Shown one piece after another: positions 23,444 through 32,959 of a stretch of DNA of 38,525 bases (within the stretch, counting starts at the first letter, position 1; each line of letters begins with the position of its first letter). A program made the position numbers and the translations under genes. The DNA is from an uncultured Alphaproteobacteria bacterium (GTDB taxonomy: Bacteria > Pseudomonadota > Alphaproteobacteria > UBA8366 > JADFVY01), in contig CAMYNJ010000046.1 in the NCBI GenBank assembly GCA_947259795.1, positions 1 to 38,525 on the forward strand. The letters are read 5' to 3'. The notes under the pieces are model-generated. The model was not told the origin of the DNA. It saw only the letters and a list, made by a program, of their open reading frames with translations, and did no database searches.

Positions 23444-25291
23444 TCAGAGGCTGAGCCGGTTAAGCGTCTCGTTGGTCGGCACGCCGTCCGGGGTCCAGCC
23501 GCGCAGCTCGTAATATTCCGGCAGCATCTTGTCGAGCTGGTTGGTGAGGCCCTTGGCCGGGCCGACCTTGGCGGCGTCCTTGACCAGCCGGGCCGGCAGG
23601 TTGTCGTCCTTGGCGGTGAAGCCGGCCGCATTGTTAAACTGGCGCTCCAGGTTCCAGACCCGCTCACCCACTTCGAGAAGCTTGTCCACCGACCACCCGC
23701 CCTCGCAGGCGGCGTCGATCTGCGGTGCCACGTCCTCCAGCGACCAGGCAAAAGAGGTGAAGATGCAGATCCCCGCCGAATCGAAGGCCGCGGTCGCGTC
23801 CTGGAAGGCCTTCACGAGGCCGGCCTTGCCGTCGGCGACCAGCGGATCGGTCTTTTCCGGAATGCCCAGGATCTCCGAGGCCACCGTGTAACCGCGCAAA
23901 TGGCAGGCGCCCCGGTTCGACGTGGCGTAGGCCAGGCCCATGCCCTGGATGCCGCGCGAATCATAGGCTGGGAATTCCTGGCTCTTGACCGACATGGACA
24001 GTTCGGGATGGCCGTACTTCTCGCACAGAAGCTTGGAGCCGAGGCCGATTTCCGCACCGAAGCCTTCGCCCTTGCCGCACTGCTCGGCCAGATCCGTCAG
24101 CGCCTTGGCGTTGCCGAATTTCAGCTCGATGCCACCGGTCGCCTTCTTGTCGATGACGCCGGTCTCATAAAGCTCCATCGCCGCGCCGACGGTCGCGCCG
24201 AACGAGATCGGGTCGTAACCCTGCTCGTTGCAGATGAAGTTGGCGAAGGTCAGCGCATCGAGGTCGTCCACGCCGGTCGCCGCGCCCAGGGCCCATGCCG
24301 CCTCGTATTCCAGGCCGCCCGAGGCGACCTGGTATTGCGGGCGCTCGGCCACCGTGAAGTGGGTGCGGTCGATCGTGGAGATACGGCCGCAGGCGATGGT
24401 GCAGGCGAAGCAGGCGGCGTTGCGAACCAGGTTCGGCTTGCCGTCGGATTTGCGCGGCTCCGCCATGGCTTCCGCCGAGATCGCGTGCGCGCCCTCGAAC
24501 TGGACGGTCTGATGGTTGCGGGTCGGCAGCGCGCCAGTCTCGTTGATCACGTTCATCAGCACCTGCGTGCCATAGGCCGGCAGCCCCTCGCCGGTCACCG
24601 CATTGCCGGACAGCACCGCCTTGCCGGCATCGACCGCCTTCATGAAGCTCTTGTAGTCCTTGACCTGGACGCCCTTGGTACCACGGAGCGCAACGGCCTT
24701 GAGATTCTTCGAGCCCATCACGGTGCCGACGCCGGAACGCCCGGCGGCGCGGTGATAGTCGTTGACGACGCAGGCGAACTTGACGCCCTTTTCGCCCGAA
24801 ACGCCGATCGAGGCGACGCGGATCATCGGGTCCTGGTGATGTTCCTTGATCCAGTCCTCGGTATCCCATACCGAGGTCCCCCAGATCTTGCCGGCATCCA
24901 GCAGCTGGACATCGTCATTGTCGATGAACAGATAGACCGGCTTCTTCGCCTTGCCTTCGAAGATGATCATATCGTAGCCGGCATTCTTCATCTCGTTGCC
25001 GAAGAAGCCGCCGGAGTTCGAGCAGGCGATGGCGCCGGTCAGCGCCCCCTTGGTGACCACCGAATAGCGCCCCGCGGTCGAGGCGCAAGTGCCGGTGAGC
25101 GGCCCCGTCGTCATGATCAGCTTGTTCTTCGGCGACAGCGGGTCGACCTTGGGATCGACTTCCTCGACGAAATATTTCGTCGCCAGGCCGCGCTGGCCGA
25201 GATACTTGTCCGCCCAATCCATGTTGAGCGGTTCGTTCTTGCAGGTTCCGTCCGTCAGATTGACGCGAAGGATTTTCTTAGCCCAGGCCAT
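23444..25291 (-). CDS. aorB: Tungsten/molybdenum-type aldehyde ferredoxin oxidoreductase, catalytic subunit
   Basis: 615 residues, normal for the AOR family. It oxidises aldehydes to acids, usually with a tungsten bis-pterin cofactor and one [4Fe-4S] cluster. The cluster ligands are seen as CxxCxxxC at Cys294, Cys297 and Cys301 (NAACFACTIAC) and Cys509 (DSAGICIF). N-terminal landmarks are ATKYFVEEVDPKVDPLSPKN, TTGPLTGTCASTAGRYSVVT and RSGVGTVMGSKNLKAVA. No signal peptide, so cytoplasmic. The ATG at 25291 has GGGAGGA just ahead; an upstream extension of the frame is not protein-like. It follows a four-cluster ferredoxin gene by 16 bases, an arrangement like aorA-aorB of Aromatoleum. The substrate is not readable from sequence, and no flavin/NAD subunit is seen. 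Confidence 0.92.
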   Translation of the reverse strand: MAWAKKILRVNLTDGTCKNEPLNMDWADKYLGQRGLATKYFVEEVDPKVDPLSPKNKLIMTTGPLTGTCASTAGRYSVVTKGALTGAIACSNSGGFFGNEMKNAGYDMIIFEGKAKKPVYLFIDNDDVQLLDAGKIWGTSVWDTEDWIKEHHQDPMIRVASIGVSGEKGVKFACVVNDYHRAAGRSGVGTVMGSKNLKAVALRGTKGVQVKDYKSFMKAVDAGKAVLSGNAVTGEGLPAYGTQVLMNVINETGALPTRNHQTVQFEGAHAISAEAMAEPRKSDGKPNLVRNAACFACTIACGRISTIDRTHFTVAERPQYQVASGGLEYEAAWALGAATGVDDLDALTFANFICNEQGYDPISFGATVGAAMELYETGVIDKKATGGIELKFGNAKALTDLAEQCGKGEGFGAEIGLGSKLLCEKYGHPELSMSVKSQEFPAYDSRGIQGMGLAYATSNRGACHLRGYTVASEILGIPEKTDPLVADGKAGLVKAFQDATAAFDSAGICIFTSFAWSLEDVAPQIDAACEGGWSVDKLLEVGERVWNLERQFNNAAGFTAKDDNLPARLVKDAAKVGPAKGLTNQLDKMLPEYYELRGWTPDGVPTNETLNRLSL

Positions 25292-25307
25292 ATTGTCCTC
25301 CCGTGCG

Positions 25308-25787
25308 TTACGCGCTGGCCTGCTGGCCGGCGTCGGTTTTTTCCGCCCAGGCGCGCATTTTGTCGAGCCCGGTCCAGTTCGCGTCGACATAGACGATCGC
25401 CTCGGTCGGGCACGCCTTGGCGCACTCGGGATCGCCGCCGCAGAGGTCGCATTTGATGACCTTGCCGGTGTCGGCATTGTAGTTCACCGTGCCGAACGGG
25501 CAGGCGATGGTGCAGACCTTGCAGCCCACGCATAGCTCGTCCGAGACGACCTTGGCGCCGGTCGCGGCATCGAGGGAAATCGCATCCACCGGGCAGGCCT
25601 TCATACACCAGGCCTCGTCGCACTGGGTGCAGGTATAGGGAACGAACCGCCCCTTATCGTGGAAGTCGAAAATCTTGATCCGCGACTTCGCCGGGTTGAA
25701 CATGGATTCGTTGTCGTACGAGCAAGCAAGTTCGCACTGCAGACAGCCCGTGCATTTGCTTGGAATGATCACCAGGGATTTCTGCAA
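25308..25787 (-). CDS. aorA: Four-cluster ferredoxin subunit of the AOR (AorA-like)
   Basis: 159 residues from a TTG at 25787, preferred because GGAGGA lies eight bases upstream (25796-25801). The in-frame ATG at 25820 would add 11 unlikely residues and lose that site. Sixteen cysteines form four [4Fe-4S] motifs: CTGCLQCELAC, CTQCDEAWCMKAC, CVGCKVCTIAC and CDLCGGDPECAKAC. This matches AorA, the electron-transfer subunit of the aldehyde oxidoreductase of Aromatoleum, where AorA and AorB are reported to form filaments with AorC at the end. Here it should carry electrons away from AorB in the cytoplasm. First gene of the operon, divergent from a small gene at 26024. Confidence 0.87.
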   Translation of the reverse strand: MQKSLVIIPSKCTGCLQCELACSYDNESMFNPAKSRIKIFDFHDKGRFVPYTCTQCDEAWCMKACPVDAISLDAATGAKVVSDELCVGCKVCTIACPFGTVNYNADTGKVIKCDLCGGDPECAKACPTEAIVYVDANWTGLDKMRAWAEKTDAGQQASA

Positions 25788-26023
25788 ACCGGATTTCCTC
25801 CCACGTTCGCCGGCCGGCATTGTGAACGCGCCGTCCGGTCCGTTGATCGAGATGCGATCGCAATCCCTTAAGCAATATTGTTATTCTTGAACCTGCACGA
25901 GCGCGCAGCTTGCGACCGGCATTCATAGTAACAATGATTTTTCCCGCGTTTCAATCGAAATGATGTTCAACTTTTGCCGGGCGGGCTAAGTTGCCTCGCA
26001 ATATGGCGATCGGGAGGTTATCG

Positions 26024-26320
26024 ATGACGCGGGACGCGCATGTCGTTCACAAGGAGATGGGCTACAGCCACGCGGAATTCCTGCGGCTGTTGCCCAAGGC
26101 GATGAACGGCGCCGCCCTGCGGGTCGAGGGCAACCGGATCACCGTCGAGGACGGCGCCCGGCGCCTGGATATCGAACTCGGCGAAGAGACCGAACGGCGC
26201 CTGGGCCATTTCCGGCTGCCCGTCACCCCCGTCCGCCTGGCCTTCGCCGGCTATAGCGAGGCCGAGATCAAGGCCGCGCTGGAGCGTTTCTGGCGCGCGT
26301 ACCAGAAGGGCGGCGGCTAG
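26024..26320 (+). CDS. Small conserved protein, divergent from the AOR operon
   Basis: 98 residues from the ATG at 26024, which has GGGAGG six bases upstream. A TTG at 25991 in frame is less likely. The sequence has GYSHAEFLRLLPKAMNGAAL at the start and PVTPVRLAFAGYSEAEIKAA before a final ERFWRAYQKGGG. It resembles a small proteobacterial family with an ending like RF-x-R-A-x-Q-x-GGG. No known function; no signal peptide. It is convergent with the NhaP-type antiporter (5-base gap). Confidence 0.7.
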   Translation: MTRDAHVVHKEMGYSHAEFLRLLPKAMNGAALRVEGNRITVEDGARRLDIELGEETERRLGHFRLPVTPVRLAFAGYSEAEIKAALERFWRAYQKGGG

Positions 26321-26325
26321 GGGGA

Positions 26326-27582
26326 TTAGCGCACCACCCTCTTGACCACCCGCCCGATGGTCAGGCCCTGGACGATGATCGAGAAGATCACCACCCCGTA
26401 GGTGACGACCAGGATCGCCTGCTTCTCGGGGCCGGGCGGCAGGGACAGGGCGAGGGCCACCGATATGCCGCCGCGCAGGCCGCCCCAGGTCAGCACCCTT
26501 ACCGCACCCGTGGTGAACTGCTCGCGCAGCCGCAGCAGGCCGACCGGTGTCGCCACCGCGACCAGCCGCGCCGCCAGCACCAGCGGGATCGCCAGCAGGG
26601 CGGCGACCAGCGTCGGGCCGCTGAAGGCCAGCGCCAGCACCTCGAAACCGATGATCAGGAACAGCACCGAATTGAGGATCTCGTCGATCAGCGACCAGAA
26701 GGTCTGGACATGCAGGGTCGTCTTCTCGCTCATCGCGAAGCGGGTGCCGTGATTGCCGATCAGCAGCCCGGCCACCACCGCCGCGATCGGCGCCGAGGCA
26801 TGCACCGCCTGGGCGATCGCGGTGATCAGGAACACCAGGGCGAGCGTGATCAGCACCTCCAGATTATGTTCGTCGATGCCGTGCATGGCGCGGTAGGCGG
26901 CGTAGCCCACCACGAAGCCGATCAGCGCACCGCCCACGGTCTCCACCAGGAACAGCTTGACGATATCGGCCGCCCCGATGGCCTCGCCGCCGCCGGCGCT
27001 GACGGCAATGGCAACCACAATGGTGAAGACCACCACGCCGACGCCGTCGTTGAACAGGCTCTCGCCGGCGATCTTGGCCTCCAGCGATTCCGGCACCTTG
27101 ACCGTCTTGAGGATGCCGAGCACCGCCACCGGGTCGGTCGGCGAGATCAGCGCCCCGAACACCAGGCACCAGGCGAAGGGCAGCGGGATGCCGAGCAGGT
27201 CGAGCAGCAGCCAGCTGCCCGCCCCGACGATGAAGGTGGAGATCAGCACCCCGGCGGTGGCCATGCTGCCGATCGCCCATTTGCGCTCGGCCAGGATATC
27301 CAGGTTCACATGCATGGCGCCGGCGAACAGCAGCAGGCTGAGCATGCCGTGCATCAGCGTCTCGGTCAGGTCGATGCGCCCCAGCATGGCCGCCGCCGCG
27401 GCCCTGAGCTGCAGCTCCGGCGCCGCCAGGTCGATCGCGATCGTCCCCATCGAGGCCATCAGCGCGATGACCACCAGCCCGATGGTATGCGGCAGCTTCA
27501 GCCAGCGGTGATTGATATAGCCGAACAGCGCCGACAGGGTGAGAATAGCGGCGGCCAGCCGCACCACCTCGATGATCCCCAT
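26326..27582 (-). CDS. CPA1-family sodium(cation)/proton antiporter (NhaP-type)
   Basis: 418 residues with about 12-13 predicted helices. CPA1 landmarks are [18 protein letters not shown] and the [14 protein letters not shown] motif with the Asn-Asp pair of the ion-binding site. A further conserved segment is [20 protein letters not shown]. The start ATG at 27582 has GGAGGG five bases upstream; the open frame further upstream is not used. It exchanges cations for protons at the inner membrane; the ion cannot be told from sequence. It is not linked to the Mrp operon, so the two systems may respond to different conditions. Confidence 0.9.
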   Translation of the reverse strand: MGIIEVVRLAAAILTLSALFGYINHRWLKLPHTIGLVVIALMASMGTIAIDLAAPELQLRAAAAAMLGRIDLTETLMHGMLSLLLFAGAMHVNLDILAERKWAIGSMATAGVLISTFIVGAGSWLLLDLLGIPLPFAWCLVFGALISPTDPVAVLGILKTVKVPESLEAKIAGESLFNDGVGVVVFTIVVAIAVSAGGGEAIGAADIVKLFLVETVGGALIGFVVGYAAYRAMHGIDEHNLEVLITLALVFLITAIAQAVHASAPIAAVVAGLLIGNHGTRFAMSEKTTLHVQTFWSLIDEILNSVLFLIIGFEVLALAFSGPTLVAALLAIPLVLAARLVAVATPVGLLRLREQFTTGAVRVLTWGGLRGGISVALALSLPPGPEKQAILVVTYGVVIFSIIVQGLTIGRVVKRVVR

Positions 27583-27989
27583 GCTACCCTCCGATTGCCT
27601 CTCGCCATGAACGGGCCGGTGAAGATGCCCCGGCGCGTCCCGACATAGCACATTGTCTCGTGAAATAGGCCGCTAACCAGAATCTAAATTCGCCCTGACC
27701 CGGCAAATCGAAGCACGGTCCGCGCGCAAATAGTCGCTGCAATGGCTCGACATATAGTTGAATTAACTATGCATTAATAATCGCAATAGTATTGTTGCCG
27801 CCATCCGACCGATATCACTTATGATTGATTTTCTTCGTATGCATACAACTATTCCATCAAAGCGCGGCAACAAGTCTATGGGACCGCGTTTATTGGTACG
27901 CCATTCGCTGATATCGGCGAATCCAAGGCGAAGGCCGTTCATATCGGGCCAGCCCGACCGTCTCCCAAACCAGTTATGAGGAAAGAGAA
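27583..27989. other. 407-base AT-richer intergenic region
   Basis: From about 27660 to 27960 the sequence is clearly richer in A and T than its surroundings. It contains an inverted repeat ATAGTT/AACTAT (27754-27770) and a 10-bp palindrome GTATGCATAC (27837-27846). No gene is seen. The ribosome-binding site of the next gene (GAGGAAAGAG) is at its end. I found no Pho box. Confidence 0.55.
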
Positions 27990-28787
27990 ATGCGCAAAAA
28001 GACCGCGATACTTGCTTTGACTATTTTGCTGCCGTTTTACGTGGCCACCGCACAAGCAGCGACCGAAGAAATAACCGTTGTCGGAACCGGCGACGGGATG
28101 TTGATCCTCAAGAGTATCAGTACAGCCTTCACTGAGTACAACCCCGATGTCGTTGTCAGCGTGCCACCCAGCATTGGCTCCGGCGGTGGAATCAAGGCAG
28201 TGGGAGCCGACAAGTACGCGGTCGGCCGGGTCGCACGCGAGATCAAGGACAAGGAAAAGCATCTCGGCCTAAGCTACCTTCCGATCGCCAGGATTCCAGT
28301 TGTCTTCTTCGTGAACAAAAGTGCCGGCGTGGATGACCTTACCGCCCAGCAGATCGCCGACATTTACAGTGGGAAGATCACCGATTGGAGTGAAGTCGGC
28401 GGCAACGACGGCAAGATCAGGGTCGTTCGGCGTGGCGACGGCGACAGTTCCCTCAATGTGCTGAGAAATACCTTTCCGGGCTTCAAAGATCTTGTCTTTA
28501 CCAATCGGGCGAAGGAGACCGTGACTACGCAGGAAAATGTCGAGACGGTCGCGTCGAAGGCGGGCACCATCGGGTTCGGCCCCTATGCCGATGCCTTGGC
28601 AGCGGACGTCCAGATTGTCATGGTCGGCGGTGTATCCGCGATAGACGCCAACTATCCGAGCACCGGCGTCCTGGCCGTGATCTTCAAGGAGCCTTCAAAC
28701 AAGGGAAACGTCGCAAAGTTCCTCGCGTTCGCGAGTTCGACGGCGGCCCACGAAGCCATTACGAGCGCCAACGGGCTACCGTACTAA
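27990..28787 (+). CDS. PstS-like periplasmic binding protein
   Basis: 265 residues. A signal peptide (MRKKTAILALTILLPFYVATAQAA) is followed by a PBP-like fold of the phosphate-binding PstS class: VVSVPPSIGSGGGIKAVG, then VVFFVNKSAGVDDLTAQQIA, DIYSGKITDWSEVGG and VRRGDGDSSLNVLRNT. The sequence GSGGG and the ITDW-S segment are typical of PstS ligand loops. It is shorter than usual PstS (about 330 residues) and has no permease or ATPase neighbours. The next gene, about 85 bases on, is a chemoreceptor, so it may serve sensing rather than transport (inference). Confidence 0.82.
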   Translation: MRKKTAILALTILLPFYVATAQAATEEITVVGTGDGMLILKSISTAFTEYNPDVVVSVPPSIGSGGGIKAVGADKYAVGRVAREIKDKEKHLGLSYLPIARIPVVFFVNKSAGVDDLTAQQIADIYSGKITDWSEVGGNDGKIRVVRRGDGDSSLNVLRNTFPGFKDLVFTNRAKETVTTQENVETVASKAGTIGFGPYADALAADVQIVMVGGVSAIDANYPSTGVLAVIFKEPSNKGNVAKFLAFASSTAAHEAITSANGLPY

Positions 28788-28807
28788 GGTCATAATCGCT
28801 GTGTTCT

Positions 28808-28831
28808 CCGGGCCCTCGAAGGGGCCCCGGA
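28808..28831 (+). other. GC hairpin between the binding-protein and chemoreceptor genes
   Basis: CCGGGCCC and GGGGCCCCGG face each other across TCGAA in the short gap. No T-tract, so it could lower expression of the chemoreceptor relative to the binding protein rather than stop transcription. Confidence 0.4.
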
Positions 28832-28873
28832 GGCCGCTTGATGAAGTTGCAGGCAAAGCAGGAGGTTCCATCG

Positions 28874-30970
28874 ATGGGCGGACTGAAACTTAGAATACTG
28901 ATCGGGTTCATATCCGTGGCACTCGTGACAATCGGCGGCATCGGTGGCGTAGTTTCGTGGAAACTGAATCAAAGTACGAAAAAGCAAACGGCATTGATCG
29001 CCGACGCCATAGGAGCCCAAGCCAACGAGCGTCTTCGCGGACATCTCAATGTTTTTGAACTATTCATCGACGGTATCCAGGATAACGTTGCCACCGAGGC
29101 TCTGACCCTCGCGCGCAGGGCGGATGTAACGGCCTATGTTGAAAACTACCACCAGACCGCGCTGGAACCGATTCTCAGATCTGCGATGAAGGCCGATAAT
29201 CTTGATTTCGCCGTGGTGTTCAGCCTTGACGGAACACTGATCGCTTCCTTTCCAGCCGACGCGAGAAATTTCAATATGGGCCGGCATTTTAACGCCTCGA
29301 CGCTCGGTGTCCCGATGCAGGCGCTTGCTTCCTTCGATGAAACCGGCGAAACGGAAGCGGTCTCCGGAATACTGAAGATGGATACCGGCTTTTTGAAAGA
29401 TCTTGCGCTGGATCACAGGAACATTGAGGAAAAAGGCGCCGTCGCCTTAGTGTCTGCAGCTCAAGTCCGGGATGATTTCCAGGATCCCATAGGCATTCTT
29501 GTCGCAGGCAAACTACTAAATCATTACTTTGCACCGCTTGCGCAGCTGCACGAAACCGCGGGTTCGGCGTTCGCGGTCTACCTCGATACCGTCGCGATCA
29601 CGAGCGCCGGATTTGGCGCCACGCCGCCACGCCTGGATTCCGATATTGAAAGGAATATCGCCGGAACAGACGGAAAAATCGTTTCGCTGTTGGCCGACGG
29701 GGAAAAATACGCCGCGAATTGTGCGCCTCTTGTATCCAGGGGCAGCGCGGCCATCGCCACGATCTGCTCGAACATTCCCGAATCGACCGTGGTCGCGGCG
29801 CAGAGCGAAATGGTGGCCTTCGGCATTGATGCGAAAAATAGCGTCCAGTTGTGGGTATTGTCAGTTGGATTGGCCGGGATCGGCGCCTTTGTTCTCCTCT
29901 CTCTCCTCCTGGCAAGCAGGATTGTCGGGCCGCTGGTCAGGATGACGGGCGCGATGACGCTACTCGCCGGCGGCGACCAGGGCATCGAAATTCCTTCTCT
30001 CGGTTCCAAGGATGAAATCGGTGAGATGGCCCAGGCCGTTCTGGTATTCAAGGACAACGCCCTCGAGAAGCGGCGGCTGGAAGAAGAGCAGGCCGCGACC
30101 AACCAGCGCGCCGCGGAGTCAAAGCGCCAGTTTATAAACGAACTGGTCGACAACTTCGATCGGCAAGTCAAGGAAGTTGTGGATGGCGTCGGCTCGGCCG
30201 CCACCGAGATGCAGGCGACCGCCCAGCAAATGTCTGCGACCGCCGAGGAGACGAGCCGTCAATCGACCAATGTGGCCACCGCGTCGGAACAGGCCACCGC
30301 CAATGTCCAGACGGTCGCAGCGACGGTGGAAGAGCTATCCGCTTCAATCGCCGAAATCGGGCGCCAGGTGTCGCAATCGGCCATGATCACCGGCAACGCT
30401 GTCGTAGAGGTCGAGTCCACCAACGCGACGGTTCTGGGGCTGGCCGAGGCCGCAAACCGGATCGGCGCGGTGGTAACCCTGATCAATGACATCGCCGGTC
30501 AAACCAACCTGCTGGCCCTCAACGCGACCATCGAGGCCGCGCGCGCCGGCGATGCCGGCAAGGGCTTCGCGGTCGTCGCCCAGGAGGTCAAGAACCTAGC
30601 CAACCAGACCGCCAAGGCAACCGAGGATATCTCGAGGCAGATTGCCAGCGTGCAGGAGGAGACGGCCGATGCCGTCGACGCAATGCGGAAGATCAACGGT
30701 ATCATCACCGAAGTCAACGACATCTCGACGACGATCGCCTCGGCGGTCGAGGAACAGGGCCTGTCGACGCGGGATATCGCGCACAACGTCCACCAAGCAG
30801 CCCGTGGCACGCAGGACGTGAACGACAATATCAGTAGCGTCAACAAGGCGGCCGGCGAGACCGGATTGGCCGCCGGCCATGTGCTCGGCGCGGCCCAGAA
30901 AATGTCGCGCCAAGCTGAAGGCCTGCGTGGCGAGGTCGACGGGTTCCTCGCCGAGGTGCGAATAGCCTGA
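28874..30970 (+). CDS. Methyl-accepting chemotaxis protein
   Basis: 698 residues from the ATG at 28874, chosen for GGAGG at 28861-28865; two upstream starts (28838, 28841) lack a comparable site. Membrane helix 1 lies at about 5-27 ([20 protein letters not shown]). A large periplasmic domain of about 290 residues follows, possibly of the Cache type. Helix 2 is near 325-350 ([20 protein letters not shown]), then HAMP ([20 protein letters not shown]) and the signalling domain with its hairpin tip ([20 protein letters not shown], then [20 protein letters not shown]). No C-terminal pentapeptide for CheR/CheB is visible. The adjacent PstS-like gene suggests that it senses a ligand through a binding protein. 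A strong terminator follows. Confidence 0.9.
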   Translation: MGGLKLRILIGFISVALVTIGGIGGVVSWKLNQSTKKQTALIADAIGAQANERLRGHLNVFELFIDGIQDNVATEALTLARRADVTAYVENYHQTALEPILRSAMKADNLDFAVVFSLDGTLIASFPADARNFNMGRHFNASTLGVPMQALASFDETGETEAVSGILKMDTGFLKDLALDHRNIEEKGAVALVSAAQVRDDFQDPIGILVAGKLLNHYFAPLAQLHETAGSAFAVYLDTVAITSAGFGATPPRLDSDIERNIAGTDGKIVSLLADGEKYAANCAPLVSRGSAAIATICSNIPESTVVAAQSEMVAFGIDAKNSVQLWVLSVGLAGIGAFVLLSLLLASRIVGPLVRMTGAMTLLAGGDQGIEIPSLGSKDEIGEMAQAVLVFKDNALEKRRLEEEQAATNQRAAESKRQFINELVDNFDRQVKEVVDGVGSAATEMQATAQQMSATAEETSRQSTNVATASEQATANVQTVAATVEELSASIAEIGRQVSQSAMITGNAVVEVESTNATVLGLAEAANRIGAVVTLINDIAGQTNLLALNATIEAARAGDAGKGFAVVAQEVKNLANQTAKATEDISRQIASVQEETADAVDAMRKINGIITEVNDISTTIASAVEEQGLSTRDIAHNVHQAARGTQDVNDNISSVNKAAGETGLAAGHVLGAAQKMSRQAEGLRGEVDGFLAEVRIA

Positions 30971-30996
30971 CAGCCTGGGCCTTCAATACGGTTGAT

Positions 30997-31035
30997 GGCC
31001 CTCCGGCTCGTCACCGGAGGGCCGTTTCTTTTTTT
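30997..31035 (+). terminator. Intrinsic terminator after the chemoreceptor gene
   Basis: GGCCCTCCGG (30997-31006) pairs with CCGGAGGGCC (31014-31023) across CTCGTCA, followed by GTTTCTTTTTTT. Confidence 0.88.
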
Positions 31036-31173
31036 GTACGGCAGCAAGATTGACGACTTCAATCATGGTCATCAAATACCCTTCTCGCCTTCGCGCCACT
31101 GGGGAGTTATGCTGCAGCACACCCCACATCGCACCGCATATTAGCCAACAGGCCGTCACGAGACCCCATCCCC

Positions 31174-32337
31174 ATGCTCCACACTGCCGCCTCTCTCTCC
31201 CGCCTTGGCACCGAATCCGCCTTCGAGGTCCTCGCCCGCGCGCAGAAGCTGGCGGCCGAGGGCAAGGACATCATCAATCTGGGCATCGGGCAGCCGGACT
31301 TCCGGACGCCGGAGCATATCGTCGAGGCCGGGGTCAAGGCGTTGCGGGACGGGCATCACGGCTATACGCCGGCCAATGGCATTCCGGCGTTGCGCCAGGC
31401 GGTGGCGGGCGATCTTGAGGGGCGGCACGGCGTGGCAGTGAATCCGGACCATGTGGTCGTGGTGCCGGGCGGCAAGCCGACGATGTTCTTCGCCATCCTG
31501 ATGTTCGGCGAGCCGGGGGCCGAGATCATGTATCCCAATCCGGGCTTCCCGATCTATGAATCGGTCATCAAATACAGCGGCGCCAAGCCGGTGCCGATCG
31601 CGCTTGAGGAAGCCAACGGCTTCGCCTTCGACGCCGAAGCCGTGCTGGCGCAGATAACCCCGGCGACCCGGCTGATCATCATCAACAGCCCGGCCAACCC
31701 GACCGGCGGCGTCACCCCGAAGGCGGAAATCGACCGCCTCGTCGCGGGGCTGAAGGACCACCCGCATGTGGCGCTGTTGTCGGACGAGATCTACAGCCGG
31801 ATGCTCTATGACGGGCGCGAGCATGTCAGCCTGCTGCAATACCCCGAGATCCGCGACCGCCTGATCATGCTGGACGGCTGGTCGAAGACCTATGCCATGA
31901 CCGGCTGGCGGCTGGGCTATGCGGTGTGGCCCGAGGCGCTGGTCGACCATGCAATTCGGCTCTGCATCAACGATCATTCCTGCGTCAACGCGGCCACCCA
32001 GTATGCCGGCATCGCGGCGCTGACCGGGCCGCAGGACGCGGTGCATGACATGGTCGCCGCCTTCGACGAGCGGCGCCGGATCATCGTCTCGGAGTTGAAC
32101 CAGGTGCCGGGCTTCCGCTGCGCCGACGCGGCCGGCGCCTTCTACGCCTTCCCCAATATCGAGGGCACCGGGCTGACCTCGCGCGAGGCGCAGGACCGCT
32201 TTTTGGCGCAAGCCGGCGTCGCCACCATCGCCGGCACCAGCTTCGGCGCCTGGGGCGAAGGCTATCTGCGCTTCTCCTACGCCAGCAGTATCGATAACAT
32301 CCGCGAGGCGATCGGGCGCATCCGTGCCTGTTTATGA
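31174..32337 (+). CDS. Pyridoxal-phosphate aminotransferase, class I (aspartate aminotransferase family)
   Basis: 387 residues, the full usual length. The cofactor lysine is Lys238 in DGWSKTYAM, with a later ligand arginine in TGWRLGY. Other family signs are INLGIGQPDFRTPEHI, GYTPANGIPALRQAVA, IINSPANPTGG and LLSDEIYSRMLYDG. It transfers amino groups between an amino acid and a 2-oxo acid in the cytoplasm. The exact amino acid is uncertain, because members of this group serve aspartate, alanine or aromatic substrates. No clear ribosome-binding site precedes the ATG, but the protein start fits the family. Terminator overlaps the stop. Confidence 0.88.
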   Translation: MLHTAASLSRLGTESAFEVLARAQKLAAEGKDIINLGIGQPDFRTPEHIVEAGVKALRDGHHGYTPANGIPALRQAVAGDLEGRHGVAVNPDHVVVVPGGKPTMFFAILMFGEPGAEIMYPNPGFPIYESVIKYSGAKPVPIALEEANGFAFDAEAVLAQITPATRLIIINSPANPTGGVTPKAEIDRLVAGLKDHPHVALLSDEIYSRMLYDGREHVSLLQYPEIRDRLIMLDGWSKTYAMTGWRLGYAVWPEALVDHAIRLCINDHSCVNAATQYAGIAALTGPQDAVHDMVAAFDERRRIIVSELNQVPGFRCADAAGAFYAFPNIEGTGLTSREAQDRFLAQAGVATIAGTSFGAWGEGYLRFSYASSIDNIREAIGRIRACL

Positions 32338-32360
32338 GGCAGGTATTCTGCCTGTTTTTT
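32337..32360 (+). terminator. Intrinsic terminator after the aminotransferase gene
   Basis: AGGCAG (32337-32342) pairs with CTGCCT (32348-32353) across GTATT, followed by GTTTTTT. It starts at the last base of the stop codon. Confidence 0.85.
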
Positions 32361-32458
32361 GGGCATTCGCCTTCCTTTAGGGCACCCGCTGGATTGCCCG
32401 GGACTCGCTATGCAGTGATATCCTATTGTTTTAGTTCATTGATTTCCGGCATTTTGTT

Positions 32459-32475
32459 TTGGCACGCCGCATGCT
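32459..32475 (+). promoter_or_regulatory. Sigma-54 promoter of glnB-glnA
   Basis: TTGGCACGCCGCATGCT matches the sigma-54 consensus (YTGGCACG then N4 and TTGCW) at all but two defined positions. The GG pair is at 32461-32462 and the GC pair at 32473-32474, the right -24/-12 spacing. Expected transcript start is about 12 bases further, near 32486. The gene context (glnB, glnA) fits control by NtrC; I found no convincing NtrC site in 32361-32458. Confidence 0.85.
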
Positions 32476-32529
32476 ATTAGCCTGCACGAACACCGCGCAT
32501 CCGTGAGGGAGGCGTGGCCTTTCCAGTGA

Positions 32530-32883
<354 letters not shown>

Positions 32884-32959
32884 CAAACCCACGAGCCCAA
32901 CCGGCCGCTAGCGGCCCGGCATTTACCGCAACCGCCCAATGACAGGGGATTGAAGCATT

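Noticed and set aside
23261-25456. Long open frame (731 codons) on the plus strand opposite the AOR gene
   Set aside because: It mirrors the well-recognised AOR gene, has a composition rich in Arg, Gly and Ala as GC-rich shadows do, and matches no family.
21168-25787. Carbon monoxide dehydrogenase cluster, suggested by CoxG
   Set aside because: No coxL, coxM or coxS-like genes in the window; the nearby molybdopterin/tungsten enzyme belongs to the unrelated AOR family.
27583-27989. Pho box upstream of the PstS-like gene
   Set aside because: No pair of CTGTCAT-like repeats with the right spacing could be found.
28874-30970. Two upstream starts for the chemoreceptor (28838 TTG, 28841 ATG)
   Set aside because: They lack a ribosome-binding site comparable to the GGAGG before 28874 and add residues before an otherwise typical N-terminal helix.
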